This document shows positions 20,905-33,811 of a stretch of DNA of 64,000 nucleotides, piece by piece. Where the stretch lies: NCBI RefSeq assembly GCF_032854445.1, contig NC_088297.1:22643127-22707126 (forward strand), in the 5' to 3' direction. Below the pieces are notes generated by a model. The model was not told the origin of the DNA. It made no database searches and saw nothing but the letters and a program-made list of their open reading frames with translations. Position 1 is the stretch's first letter. Each line of letters starts with the position of its first letter. Both the position numbers and the translations under genes were made by a program. The stretch is from Liolophura sinensis (Eukaryota; Mollusca; Polyplacophora; Chitonida; Chitonidae).

Positions 20905-23151
20905 CTACAACAAACAAAACAATAAAATATATCAGATACCCAACAGCAAGGGTCATACATATCAACATACAGTTGTGTATGTATAGAATTTATTTGACAC
21001 ATGTGTTTGCTGGGCATGATACTCTACAGCTTTTCCATACAGGATGGCAGTCACTCATGGACTCGTGGCTGAAGAATCTAGTGTCATGGGAAACTAAACC
21101 TGTGGCAAGTTGCTGGTGACCATTCCCATGACTATTAGACGTATTTGTAGCAGACAAGTCATCTTCAACGACTGCAATGCCACGAGTTCACTCATGGCTT
21201 CATGGGTGCTCTTGTCTCCAAGAACACAGAACAAGATCAGCGGACATTGTGTTTGAACCTTTTCATACTAGCTCATATTTCAGTTCCACGTATAAGGACA
21301 AGTGGATGCTATGAGAACATAATGATGCAGAATGGTTTTTGAAGTGAAATATCAAAACATAAAAATCATTATGTGAAACAGCCCTCAACAGACAATGTAC
21401 CAAAGTAAGGAAAACATTACAACAATGAAACAGAAAGCATTGAATAAAGTGAGTCTTAAAACCAATGAAAAGCAACAGCTACTGTTGTAAATCTGAAATT
21501 CAAAAAAGCCTGTGGTTTTACTGATCACAATATCAGTTTTGTTTGTAATAAAAATGGTTGTACATAAAGGGGAGGTAATAAAGCAAGTGGCATATCAGTA
21601 TGTGCAGTACCTCTGTGTAACTCATGAATCAGGGGGGATAACTCTTTGAGCCACAGACCAGCTAGTGCATTGATGAAGTACATGCGTCTTGAGCATGTAT
21701 GGCACGTTCCTGAAGGCCATACATTTATTCATATAATTGGTGTTTAACGCTGGAATTATTCATGTCCCACAGTCGCACACACCTAAAATTACCCTGTGAC
21801 ACTCTGAATAAATAAAATAAGACTTGTCAGTTAAGGAATCCAAATTCAAAATTGCCAGCAGAGCACAATTACTGCAGATTATTTTATTTTATTCGCAAGA
21901 AAAAAATCTTCCAGAGTCTTCTTTAACATTTGTGGCATACCTTCACGTAGTATAAAATGACAAAAAATGTGACAGAAGAAGAATGTGGCAAAAATAATTG
22001 CAGATAAAAATGGCACTGTATAAAATAAAATAACAAAATCCTAAAAAGTGAAACTGTAACAAAACTGTAAAGCTTTTGGGCATCTAATTTTTCATTCCAG
22101 ATCTCTACTCGAAGTTATCCTTTCAGGTCAGCAATTGGGCAAAGCCTGGCAATTATCTCTGTGTTACTGAGAGCTCAGTCTTCCATAAACCTCACAGCCA
22201 TTTACGTAGACAAGCCTTAATTGGGTTCTGTGCGTAATGCTGCTATAAACCCTGTTCACCCTCGTCTTCTGTTATGGAACAGTCTTTACAAAGCTGGGAT
22301 TACTCCATTAACAGATTAGGTGGGACAGCAGGGGTTTTCTTATTCTCATTTAACAACAAAACTGGCTCCTGTAAAAGTAGTCTCCAAGGAATCGTGGAGC
22401 GAGGAGCGCAGTTGGCTTAACTCATCTGATATATTACACGGACAATTCTGCAGAAAATACCCAGAACATGAGACAATAGTATGACTATTAAAAGTTACAG
22501 TATAAAACTGAAATCATAAAAAGTTCATTCAAATTTACGAAACTGTTGTATTGTGAATGTTAGCAGGCCTTACACATAATCTGTTTTAATCTGGTCTTGC
22601 AGTGGAACTGTAGGCTTGGTGACCACCTACTGTTTTAATCCACCGCAACGCTGCATATCAGGACCAGTCATGTACGTTACTGTTAGAAATGTATGTCTGT
22701 AAACCTTGTTAACTTGTTTGTTACTATGCAGTATGTTTTTGTATAAAAATGTACAGTCAATTGTAAAAGGGTACCCAGAGCCCCGAAACCACCGACTCTG
22801 CCATACAATTGTGCCATAGCTGAAGTTACACCAGCTAGTGTGAATCTGTCTAATTTACATGTATATGTGCATGTTTTCCTATTGTTCATAGTGTTCAGTA
22901 CATCAGTAAATCCTGCCTTGAGTGTTCGTGATTACAAATTGTGACCGGCATCACAATAAAACCACACACTAAGGTGAACATTGTACTATATATGTAGTCA
23001 ACGGTTCTTAAAAACGGCACTTCAGAATCATCTGCATGATGTGATCTAAGAATACATCTCTTTTTTTTCTTGAAGAATGAGTGTATGATTGGCATTTAAT
23101 ACTTTTACTTAAGGACATCTAGAACACTTAGCAATGTAGAGGTACACTCAT
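20905..23151. other. No gene recognised; upstream kinesin intron or intergenic
   Basis: The expected preceding kinesin exon (VAVRVRPMNRRE-like) was looked for on the minus strand and not seen. 22060-22440 is less AT-rich and free of the known repeats. It could be regulatory, but nothing in it is diagnostic. Confidence 0.4.
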
Positions 23152-23405
23152 AGTTATTTATTTATTTAATTGTGGTTTACACGGCTCAAGAATGTTTCAC
23201 TTACATGGCCATGACTAGCACTACGGTGGAAGGAAACCAGACAGAGTCCGGAGGAAACACACAACCATCTACAGGTTGCTGACAGAGCTTCCTACACACG
23301 ACAGGAGAGGAAGTCAGTATGAGTTGGACTTGAACTCACAGCCACCACAATGGTGAGAGGCTCCCGGGTCAATGCGTCATGATGGTGTACTAGGCCCCGT
23401 GGCTT
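23152..23405 (-). mobile_element. SINE type A, full length, diverged
   Basis: Runs from TTTATTTAATTGTGGTTTAC at the left to GGCCCCGTGGCT at the right, with the box B region TTGAACTCACAGCCACC. Many substitutions indicate an older copy. Confidence 0.85.
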
Positions 23406-24075
23406 AAATCATGCATACTGTACAAAATACATCAGATAAGATGCTTTACCATGTAAGTCAAAGTCCAATAAAACTTTCCATTTGTATGTGCAGGAAAACA
23501 AATACATACTGTAGATGTATTGGCAAAACTTGCATAAAGATTTTGAGAGTGTTAATTAGAATTGGTTGTTAGTACGTATCCCAAACCTCCTTACCCCACC
23601 CCACCTCACCCCACCCAAATGTCAACCCAATAAACCCAGCCCCAATATTGTACTCTGTATTCAATACCACTGATCACAAATTGAAAAGTTCAACAGTTAG
23701 TTTCCATACAATTTCTCTAGATTTAATCACTCGTCTATGGCGTCAGCACAAATCATCACTTTTACAAACACATCCATAACTCAGTCCAGTGGAAGCTGAA
23801 AGGTATGAACATGAGTGGCTGACAAACCAAGCATCTCACTGGTCATTTTCCACATGGTTTCCACCAATGACAACGTGGATGAGTGACCAGTCATTTATAA
23901 TGATGGACACGGTACGTGTACCTTCCCGAGGTTGAGTCGGTGCAGACGCACTATAGCTAGGCACGCACAGTTTAATAATGTAGATGGTCTGCAGACAAGA
24001 GCTGCTGGTGTAATTTGCCAGATAACTATCACGGTCAATTTGTACTTCATCCATACAGAGGTAGAGTTCTCACTG

Positions 24076-24604
24076 GTCGATGGAAGCGATGAACACTTTG
24101 ACTACACACCATTCTAAACTGTGAACACAGTCGATGGAAGTGATGAACACTTTAGCTACACACTATTCTAAACTGTGAACACAGTCGATGGAAGCGATGA
24201 ACACACTATTCTAAACTGTGAACACAGTCGATGGAAGCGATGAACACTTTAGCTACACACTATTCTAAACTGTGAACACAGTCGATGGAAGCAATGAACA
24301 CTTTGGCTACACACTATTCTAAACTGTGAACACAGTCGATGGAAGCGATGAACACTTTAGCTACACACTATTCTAAACTGTGAACACAGTCGATGGAAGC
24401 GATGAACACTTTAGCTACACACTATTCTAAACTGTGAACACAGTCGATGGAAGCAATGAACACTTTGGCTACACACTATTCTAAACTGTGAACACAGTCG
24501 ATGGAAGCGATGAACACTTCAGCTACACACTATTCTAAACTGTGAACACAGTCGTTGAAAGCGATGAACACTTTGGCTACACACTATTCTGGTCTGTGAA
24601 CACA
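24076..24604. repeat. Minisatellite, 54-bp unit, ten copies
   Basis: Units start GTCGATGGAAGCGATGAACA and end AACTGTGAACACA. Starts are at 24076, 24130, 24184, 24227, 24281, 24335, 24389, 24443, 24497 and 24551. The third unit lacks 11 bases (CTTTAGCTACA). Variants GCAATG and TTTGGC recur at 24281 and 24443, three units apart. Confidence 0.95.
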
Positions 24605-25254
24605 ACTGTTAGGTAAGGATAACACATAGTTCCCTCAATCAGGGCAACTTTCAACTTTTCACCCCCAATCCGCCTCCACCCCAGCCCAGGTTCCTTCTCT
24701 CTCCCGGGCACATTTATTGTAGATGTAAGTACCCTAAATCACCTAAAACTTCACCCACAAAAGTTCATTTTTAGAGGCACATACATGTATATGTCACAAT
24801 ATATTATTTTGGGTCCTGAAACTAACAATTTTCCATGTTCTAAGCAAACCCCAAAACAACTTTCTAAAATTAAGGACATTTAGAGTACATGTAACTATAG
24901 TTTTATTAGTGTTTTATGCTCTACAGACACCTTTACAAGGCGCTACCTCTAATGGTTGAGGAAACAACCAGCTATTTTAACACATGAATCTAAAAAAAAA
25001 AATCAATCACTCTCTCAGTTCTGTTTCAATATGAATATCCATTTATTCTTGGTATTTGAAACACAAACTGATCACAGTATTTCATATGTGAGTACAGGAG
25101 GACAAGATAGTTATGGGCACCAAAAAATGAAATTCATGTTTATTCAATGGAGAGGCCACCGACGTACTGTATCTGGCCTGAACATCCATCCATCACAAAC
25201 TTACACATTTAGCCTCAGTCTGAGGATTAAGAGTGATCTTAGGGGGGATGATGA
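24605..25254. other. Nothing recognised apart from a SINE-A tail remnant
   Basis: A short remnant GTTTTATTAGTGTTTTATGC lies near 24900. Otherwise unassigned. Confidence 0.4.
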
Positions 25255-25391
25255 TTTTTTTTTTGATTGGTGTTTTACGCCATACTCAAGAATATTTCAC
25301 TTATACAACGCGGCCAGCATTATGGTGGGTGGAAACCGGGCAGAGCCTGGGGGAAACCCACGACCATCCGCAGGTTGCTGACAGACCTTCT
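25255..25391 (-). mobile_element. SINE type A, headless copy with target duplication
   Basis: Tail T-run plus GATTGGTGTTTTACGCCATA. The copy stops after TTGCTGACAGACCTTCT. Flanks GGGATGATGA (25245-25254) and GGGATTATGA (25392-25401) match at 9 of 10. Confidence 0.85.
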
Positions 25392-25505
25392 GGGATTATG
25401 AAGATTGTTTAAGAGGAAGGTTGATAATCCACCAGAAAAGTAGTACCAGAACATATATTTAATGACCATTACTTTCTGCTGCATGCTTGTAAAAAATTTT
25501 AGGTT

Positions 25506-25677
25506 TACTCCAATTCTTCAATCTTTCCGCATATGAAAGATCAATTTTCACTGCAATTTATGCATATTTTTAACTTGATTTTGGAGACAAAACTACATTA
25601 GTTGGATTGGCCAATTTTAGGGCTTCACAAAAAAAGTTTAATGAAACATGTGACATGGTTGAAGAATTACACAGTAT
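25506..25677 (+). mobile_element. MITE-like family C copy
   Basis: Left end CAATTCTTCAATCTTTCCGC, right end ATGGTTGAAGAATTAC. Internal GGAGACAAAACTACATTAG and TTGGATTGGCCAATT match the family. Confidence 0.65.
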
Positions 25678-26261
25678 GTCCATCATACATATGCATGTAC
25701 ATTTATCTTTCATTATTTGACACTGATTAGATAGCAAAATGGCTGAATTCTAAGGAGGGCTTTGTCAAATATAAATATATAATGCTGGATGCCTTTGAAC
25801 CGAAAACAAGTTTTTGTCTTTACTTTCTTCAACCTTAATGTATGCCCGCTTACTGAAATTAATACTCAACAATAATGTGAATGTATCAAAACCTCTGTAT
25901 GATTCCCCTATTCACCTACATGATACTTATATAAGACACATACAATTGTTCAAAACCTAGAAGTACAATGTGCTCCAACCAAACAAAATGACAGACAAAC
26001 TGGTGTTGTCTTGAGGACAACCATGTGGTCCGCCAGACGTCAGAGTCTAACTAGGGGAGCAATACTCGTTGATGTTCTGTCTAGCTCACACGTCCCAGTA
26101 ACCTCCTACATTTAGTCCTGTTTCCTCTGTGCTTAACTTTACATGTACATTCAACTCGCATTGGTCCAAAACCACAGACAGAATTAATTCAAACCCACTG
26201 GGGGTGCTAAGACAATTCTGGACTGCTGAAGATCAAGACAAGTCACAGAAAACAACTGAAT

Positions 26262-26975
26262 GTGTATGGCTGGTGCTGTGTTGATCAGCAGAAAACAGCT
26301 GAATGTGTACTGTGTTGATCAGTAGAAAACGGCAGAAAGTGTATGGCTGGTGCTGTGTTGATCAGCAGAAAACAGCTGAATGTGTACTGTGTTGATCAGT
26401 AGAAAACGGCAGAAAGTGTATGGCTGGTGCTGTGTTGATCAGCAGAAAACAGCTGAATGTGTACTGTGTTGATCAGTAGAAAACGGCAGAAAGTGTATGG
26501 CTGGTGCTGTGTTGATCAGCAGAAAACAGCTGAATGTGTACTGTGTTGATCAGTAGAAAACGGCAGAAAGTGTATGGCTGGTGCTGTGTTGATCCTCAGA
26601 AAACAGCTGAATGTGTACTGTGTTGATCAGTAGAAAATGGCAGAAAGTGTATGGCTGGTGCTGTGTTGATCAGCAGAAAACAGCTGAATGTGTACTGTGT
26701 TGATCAGTAGAAAACGGCAGAAAGTGTATGGCTGGTGCTGTGTTGATCAGCAGAAAACAGCTGAATGTGTACTGTGTTGATCAGTAGAAAACGGCAGAAA
26801 GTGTATGGCTGGTGCTGTGTTGATCAGCAGAAAACAGCTGAATGTGTATAGCTGGTGCTATGTTGATCAGTAGAAAACGGCAAAAAGTGTATGGCTGGGG
26901 CTGTGTTGATCAGCAGAAAACAGCCGAAAGTGTATGGCTGGTACTGTGTTGATCAGCAAAAAACAGTTGATGGTG
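26262..26975. repeat. Minisatellite with 77-bp two-part unit (43 + 34 bp)
   Basis: Two related monomers alternate. The longer starts GTGTATGGCTGGTGCTGTGT and ends AACAGCTGAAT; the shorter starts GTGTACTGTG and ends AACGGCAGAAA. Both share TTGATCAGyAGAAAAC. About eight composite units are seen. The last 130 bases lose strict alternation. Confidence 0.95.
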
Positions 26976-28310
26976 TAAGGCATCTATTCTGACCCTTTAA
27001 AACATAAACAATTAGCTTTTTTACTTAATTTGCACAAAACAAAATTAGTCTTGCATTAGTTACTGAGTAAGGGTCACATGTGCACTGTAGATATACATGT
27101 ATGCCCTGTGAGTATTGTAGAGACGTAACCAAACACAAAACTTTGACATATACCTCACATACATGCGCATGTAGTTGGCCTGGAGGTATCAACATGTTTC
27201 GCGTTCCCTTATGTAACAAACAATGACATGATGATAAATCTCTGATGGGAAATGATGTCACCAAGAGCACAACAGGCAATGTCATAAAAAGGAATGATAG
27301 TTGCAGAATTCCAAGTGCTCGCTGGTTCCAAAGGGAAAAAAAGAGCCAGAGGTAGAATTCAGAAACATGCTAAACATAAGCTTTGATGCCCCAGGAGCTA
27401 CAGTCGGTTTCACATGGGGAAATTTGATTAAATATTTACATCCGACGCTCTCGACTGAATTCTACAGCCAGGGCAGTCTTGCGTGTAGCTGCCATCAGAG
27501 TAGCACTGCACTCTGCCATAAATTCTGAACCAATCACATTACAGATCCCTTAGTGGCCAGCTGCCAGTTGCCGGGGATGACAAAAAATCTGAACCAGGCT
27601 TTGGAAGTGAAACTATTGCCGATAAACTAACAAGCACTTGTATTCGGCCAAGAAAGTCAGAAGCAGTTTCCCCGCTGGAACAGAAGAGTCAAGAAGCCAG
27701 CGTCCAAACAAAGGCCTTAGTTGAGATTTCTGCCAAATGTGATCTAAAGTTTACACAGTGAAAGTGAGCACCCGGAACAAACCATTCCAGGCAACGCCTA
27801 GGTCGATGACGACTGGATTAATATCAACAACGGTGAAAGAGCTTATACATGTTATAAGATCAAGACAAAGACTGCTGAGTGAGAGTCAAACACTGAATTA
27901 CTGTTATCACACATGGTATGTTAATGATGGAATTCACTCTGAACCAGAACTGCAGAGATGTGCACACACGTCACAAGTTCCTAAAAACTTAGATCCAGTA
28001 GCAAAAAGCTACCAAAGATCTGACCTGTAGGAGACACAAGAATACAATACTTCACTCAGTTGTAAATTTGGTAATTTATGGTAATTAATACGCACATAGA
28101 GTGTCAGCAAATGAGCATCAACCTCATGTCATTTTTCTTTATAAGTCATGAATTTTCTTACCAGCAAATCCTGTGATAACTACATAAACAATTCATCACA
28201 CGTAGGCAAAACTGGAGCTCTAACTTTAAAACATTGCTTTCTCTGTTAAGGTAGACGTCGATACTTGGGTGTATATGACATAAGCTAGAAACTGCAATGT
28301 CTGAAGTACT
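26976..28310. other. No gene recognised
   Basis: Small open frames near 27301 and 27758 have no recognisable motif, splice context or homology that I can name. No repeats were seen. Confidence 0.45.
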
Positions 28311-28322
28311 GTTCATGTATGT

Positions 28323-28577
28323 TATTTATTTATCTGATTGGTGTTTTCCGCCGTACTCAAGAATATTTCACTTATACGACGGCGGCCAGCATTATGGTGG
28401 GAGAAAACCGGGCAGAGCCCGGGGGAAACCTACGACCATCTGCAAGTTGCTTGCAGACCTTCTGACGTACGGCCGGAGAGGAAGCCAGCGTAGGCCAGAC
28501 TTGAACTCACAGAGACCGCATTGGTTAGAGACTCCTAGGTCATTACGCTGCGCTAGCGCGCTAACTGGCTGAGCCAC
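28323..28577 (-). mobile_element. SINE type A, full length, with 12-bp target duplication
   Basis: Flanks GTTCATGTATGT (28311-28322) and GTTCTTGTATGT (28578-28589) differ at one base. The head reads GTGGCTCAGCCAGTTAGCGC on the minus strand (box A). The box B region is TGTGAGTTCAAGTC. A well-preserved copy. Confidence 0.93.
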
Positions 28578-28769
28578 GTTCTTGTATGTATGTTTACCAT
28601 GTAGTCTATTTACACAAATGCCATGGCCACAGGACAATGCACTGACCGTGTCCTACATATTTCCTGTTACATGGCCCGAGAAAAATAAATCTTCTAATGT
28701 TTTCAGGTCAAAAACAGCGTTCATTTCAATTCTTCTAGCATTCAAGGAAAGTGTAGAGCGTAAAGGTTT

Positions 28770-28846
28770 CAATGTCTGACAAGGTGTCAATGTCCGACAA
28801 GGTGTCAATACCTGACAAGGTGTCAATGCCTGACAAGGTGTCAAAC
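28770..28846. repeat. Short tandem repeat, 18-bp unit, four copies
   Basis: CAATGTCTGACAAGGTGT and close variants start at 28770, 28788, 28806 and 28824. Confidence 0.9.
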
Positions 28847-29134
28847 TAGGTGACCATGACCTTGTACGTTCATCCACAAGCTACGTAAAATGATTGCAAG
28901 TCTGTGTCTGCCAATCGCAAAATCTCACAGATTTAAGACCAATCAATCTACAGTTGTCTGCTGCTGGGCAAGTTAAAATCAAAACCAGTCATCCACTTCA
29001 ATGCCTGGTTCAGACTTTCCACATGACAGACTGAACGGGAAGCGAAGGAATTTCCCTTTTTCTAGGAAATGTGGGCCAATATATTGATTCTTAGAGCTGC
29101 ATGCCTCAATAATAAATGTCTGAGCAGTAACTAC

Positions 29135-29205
29135 CTCCAGTCATCATCGTTCGTTTCACAGGCTTTACGGCGTTCTTCATCCATCTCGCTTAAGTCGCGG
29201 TAATT
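29135..29205 (-). other. Candidate exon (71 nt), product unknown
   Basis: Minus strand: acceptor ACTTCCCTACAG, an open frame reading NYRDLSEMDEERRKACETND then DDWR, and donor GTAGTT. Codon choice and the acidic and basic content look protein-like. An internal ATG in GAGATGG could even be a start. It lies upstream of the kinesin exons on the same strand, but this is not kinesin motor sequence, so it may be a leader exon or another gene. I do not recognise the peptide. Confidence 0.35.
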
Positions 29206-29508
29206 CTGTAGGGAAGTATCTGCCACATGAAAACCCTGATTGATCTGTTTACTGTGGTTTAACGTGATGCCTTCGGACATATTCTAATGGTGAATGGAGT
29301 CTCCTTCAACATATAAGGCTGGTCAAATATTCAGTTTTGGAGTTTGTCAAGCACTGCCATGACACAGTGACATTTTAGCACAGAATTACAAAAGGGTACA
29401 TGCACGGAAGGTACCTCTACTTGTCTATCATTTAGCATGGCAGCATTTATTTTAACGTTTCCAGATAAAGCTATTGGCCAAACATCATTAGTTTTGCAAT
29501 ATTAGACA

Positions 29509-29830
29509 CCTATACCCGCCTAAGAACCCACTCAAGTACTCGCCCATGTACCCACCAAAGTACCCACCAATTGCTTACCCAAAAACCCGCTCAAGTACCC
29601 ACCCATCTACCCACAAAAGTACCCACCCATATACCCTCCCAAGTACCCGCCCATGTACCCACCCAAGTATCTGTCCAAGTACCCACCCATACACCCACCC
29701 AAGAACCAACCCACATACCCACCCATATACCCATCCAAGAACCAACCCACATACCCACCCATGTACCCACCCAAGAACCCACCCAAGTACCTGCCCATAT
29801 ACCCACCCTAGTACCCACCCAAGTACAATA
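29509..29830. repeat. Minisatellite, 12-bp unit (TACCCACCCAAG)n
   Basis: About 26 units of TACCCACCCAAG with small variants. The period is a multiple of three and the unit lacks stops, so several frames on both strands stay open. I do not call these genes. Confidence 0.93.
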
Positions 29831-30715
29831 TTCAGCAAAGTAACCAACATGCACATGTACCCTAATTCCTAAAACAAATAAATAAAACACCTAAAAACTT
29901 AGAAAGTACATGTATATTAGCTATGAAATTACGATGGAATCTAGCAAAGAGAAGCAGCCAACAGGTTTCTAGGGTAATGAAAAGACTCAGGGAATGTCCT
30001 AGGTGAATGCATGTCAATATTCAAATCATGTAGGATGCTCTCCTAAGCTGTCCATAATCAAAATATGTATTTCAGCTGCACTTATGGATATTTTTAATGT
30101 GGCAATCTAATTCCATGAACACAGCTAATATGGTCAACTACAGTCAAGACACAAGTAAAAAGTCGAGTGCCAGAGATTCTGGATGCTCAATCTGTTAAAC
30201 CTTCACCCAGGTCAGCAACCAGTTGGAAATGACAGAATGAACACTGTAGCCAAACACTTAATACAAGTAAGCCAGTCAGAGTGCAAATCTGTTGGATAAT
30301 CTCAATAAAGGTTCGAAAAACATGACAATTCGATCTCTTTGAATATTTCATTGTGGACTCGCTGGACAGTCAGTACAGGCACATGACAGACATCCAGATT
30401 CCTTATACTGACGTCCATGTAGATTATTAAACTTTTGTCCATTAAAACATCCATCACACAGAGTGGTTATATATGCCTGTAGCGTTCTGACCTGACCATG
30501 GACACTGTCATCACACCATGGATCATGACCTTCTGGTGAACTTCATAGCACATACTGTTTTACAGGATTCTACGTCGCTTTAAAAATTACAATCTGCTTG
30601 ATTTTGGTTACACATACGAACATATATACAGACAATGTCCATATACTGGCACGGATATAGCCTGTATACTAAGCGTACATACTGTCTATGTGCAGCATAT
30701 TAGACTCTCAAACAA
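29831..30715. other. Nothing recognised
   Basis: No gene or clear repeat. Confidence 0.45.
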
Positions 30716-30996
30716 GGGGCCTCCAATAGACATGCTGGTTAGTTAGCATGCCAGTGCGCCGCAACGACCCAGAAGCCTAGCTATCACTAATGCAGTCACT
30801 GACCAATGTTATTTCAAGTCCAGCTCATGCTGCCTTCTTCGCCGGCTATAATGGGTAAGATCTGCCCACAACCTGCGTATTTTCGTGCATTTTTCTTGGG
30901 CTCTGGCAGGTTGTCTGCCACCATAATTGATGGCCGCCCTCACGTAAGTGAAATATTCTTCAGTGCAGCGTAAAACACCAATGAAATAAATAAATA
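30716..30996 (+). mobile_element. SINE type A, full length, plus orientation
   Basis: Starts GGGGCCTCC and carries a degraded head, TTTCAAGTCCAGCTCATGCT at box B, and the tail AGCGTAAAACACCAATG then (AAATA)n. It abuts the terminal inverted repeat of the next element exactly. Confidence 0.9.
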
Positions 30997-31676
30997 CAGT
31001 CAAACCTGTTCTATGCGGCCACTGAAGAGAGACGTAAAAAGTGGCCGCATGTGATGGTTGGCCACATATGACTGTTGTGTTCGGTACAGGCAATATTTTG
31101 GCCACGTGAAATGAAAACACAACACCATTTGCCTGCAAAGATAATGGTCAAGCAAGCCAGATAATTTGTCACAGAAACCATTCATTGCAGGAACCACAGG
31201 GGGTGAGATCATATCCGAGTTTGCCCGCTATTTATGGCATATATAGCTCGGACCTCAGCATGGAGCTAATCCACTGCAGCAGTTGATATTCAGAGTGTCG
31301 AGACTATAGCCAACTGGGCCTCAAAGAACAATAGACTTCACTGCCATTCACCAATAATGATCACACTTCACTTGTCATCACAAAGTGGCAGTTTGTAACT
31401 TTTAATCACAACAAAAACTTCCGAAGCCTGTGGTTGCCATTTTGAAATTTTGTGAATGTCAAACACAGCAATCATCATTACTGTTGAAAGTCTTGGCCAC
31501 TCAGGACAAGCTAATATAGAATTTGGTCGCAAAATATATTTGCCGCTGGACGGGTTGGACAGGTGCCCAGATGTTACAGGTTGTTTAACATGGAAAATTG
31601 TTTGGTCGGGGCACAGAGTGGCCGCTTACGCCAGATGGGCACTGTTTACAGGTGGTCGTACGTACAGGTTTGACTG
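30997..31676. mobile_element. Nonautonomous DNA transposon candidate with terminal inverted repeats
   Basis: The left end CAGTCAAACCTGTTC and the right end, whose complement reads CAGTCAAACCTGTACGTACG, form inverted termini. Both are followed by GGCCAC/GACCAC, and GTGGCCGC recurs inside near both ends. At 680 bp with no transposase frame it would depend on another element. Target duplications are not clear: the left flank ends in AAATA and the right starts CAAAT. Confidence 0.7.
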
Positions 31677-33811
31677 CAAATCAAACACACAAATCTTATT
31701 TTCGTTGTTGCTGTCTTTCTTTTTCTTTGGTCAGAAACAGGACAGTTAATTAGCATACATGTAAAACATATGGGGTCAATAAACATGCAGAGTGAAGAGC
31801 TAGCGGAGGAACATGACAGAGGCCGAATTGGGAGCTGTGGCATTTGAGATAATATCCTGTCTTAGATTATTTAACTCTTCTACATATGTACATTAATTTC
31901 ATAATGAATGAATACCTAGGTCAGTTGTGTTTATTAGTTTGAATACTGTAGCAGATTAGAACATTATTAAATGGCAAATGGGTCACAGTTTTGGGAGAAG
32001 TGTTCTCAGAGATACCAGACAGAAGGATTGTTGTAAAGACAGCAGCTTAATCTCAGAGTTCATCATTGTTGACAGAGCATGTCTTCGCATCTCTGTGCCT
32101 TCATCAGACTCCCAGACAAGAGGGAAGCTACATGTCTACACCGTTAGTAACGCTCTCGTCAAATGCCCATAACACTTTATCTGTATAATCGCTTTGACAC
32201 AGCACCCGTATGACCGGTGGCCATTACAGTCGATATCAGCCAAGGAAATGACCAATTGAGACTAGCCTAGCAGGGGATGCATGATGAGAACGGCTTAGAG
32301 CACCTAGCTCTGAATATTCCCACAGGCAAAGATAAAGCCAAACAAGGAGATTATTTCCATCTTGTATAATCTGCATCTTATGGATTATCTTCCTTTTTTC
32401 ATGTTTGCATCCTAAAACTTCCATTATAGAGAACCAACTGATATTAATCTCATTTGTTTAATAACTGCAGAAATTCCATCGTCATTGAATGTGAAATATT
32501 AAAAAAAACATCCATGTTTCCATGGCAACAAACAAAAGCTTAGAAAAACCAGACAAAAATAAAAACAGCCAATATCTCTTTTGCTAAGAATTAATAAACG
32601 AAGTAATATGATCGTGCTTATACGAAAAGAAGGAAACAAAACTGCACAAAAAATGATCTCTTCATACATACATAATGTATGGAACTGGAGTATCAGCATG
32701 ATCACCATGCATTCATGACCATGTGTCAAGGAACTCCAGCTACGTTATTATATTATATCATTATATTTATGATCAATAAAAGTTAAGAGTGATCAATGCT
32801 TTTTGTCAAAAGCCAAACAAAACAGTTTATGCATCTATCAAAACTGTGCAAATCTGAGTGCACACACTGGCATGATGAGCATGTCTGAGCATGTCTGCGT
32901 TAACTAAACCTCGTGTTTCTTTTTTCCATTTACAAATACATGTACATGTACAATGAGGTAGTGAATGTATATGCCTGTGTACAGGAGCATAACTGAGATC
33001 AATCCTCTAGCTACAAATATACACCTTTCATGGAGCAAATATACGTTTATGTGCAAAAATGTCAACAGGAAGTGTGTGTTTTTCTCTAAAACTACATACA
33101 CAATTGTTACACATGTAACAGTCGGCAGAAAATTGCAACCATTTTTCTAGAAATACAACTGTGAAAAAGAAACACTGCAAACCTTCTTCTATAACAACGG
33201 TGCATGTTGCAAATGTAACAATCAGCAAAGGACTGCATCCTTGTACTACCAACAGGCTGCAAATTACTACAACCATGCATACATGCATGTACCTAGTAGG
33301 TCCACTCCGTTATGCAATACACACCAGGAAAATCAAATCAACACTGCTACAAACTCGAAGACACGGTGAGTACATGTAACCGAGTGTGGAGAGCCCTGTC
33401 AACAAGACCCTGGGCAGCACTGTTCTCTGGCTGGCTCCAAAACACCTAAATCCATCATCCCATAAACGGGCTGTCCGTTAGTGTCTTGGGAGATGACCAC
33501 TACCCTGGTCTGTGCAACCAGTTTAATCGTGGACAATGACCTCTGGTCAATACACACTAATTGGACACAGTTGAAGTGCCGGGATAAAATCACAATTGGG
33601 CAGATCGGCTACCTAAGACCGACTTACTGGCAATGCTCCATCAATTCACAGGCAATAAACCTGGTCATATATTAACCATCTTTAGAAGGACATAGCCTAA
33701 AGCTAGCAAACTGAGCCCACTAGGACTGGAAAGTACTCAACAGTTTCAAGAGTACATGAAAAAGAAATTATCATTTAGAAGTATTATCCATATATGGAAA
33801 TACATGTATTT
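31677..33811. other. Nothing recognised
   Basis: AT-rich, with short frames only. Two loosely similar segments near 33105 and 33205 (ATGTAACA plus rCAGmA) hint at an old duplication. Confidence 0.45.

Noticed and set aside
24956-25381. 141-codon plus-strand frame
   Set aside because: Its second half is SINE-A sequence and the first half shows no protein features.
29546-29890. Thr/His/Pro-rich and Gly/Trp-rich frames on both strands
   Set aside because: They are produced by the 12-bp tandem repeat.
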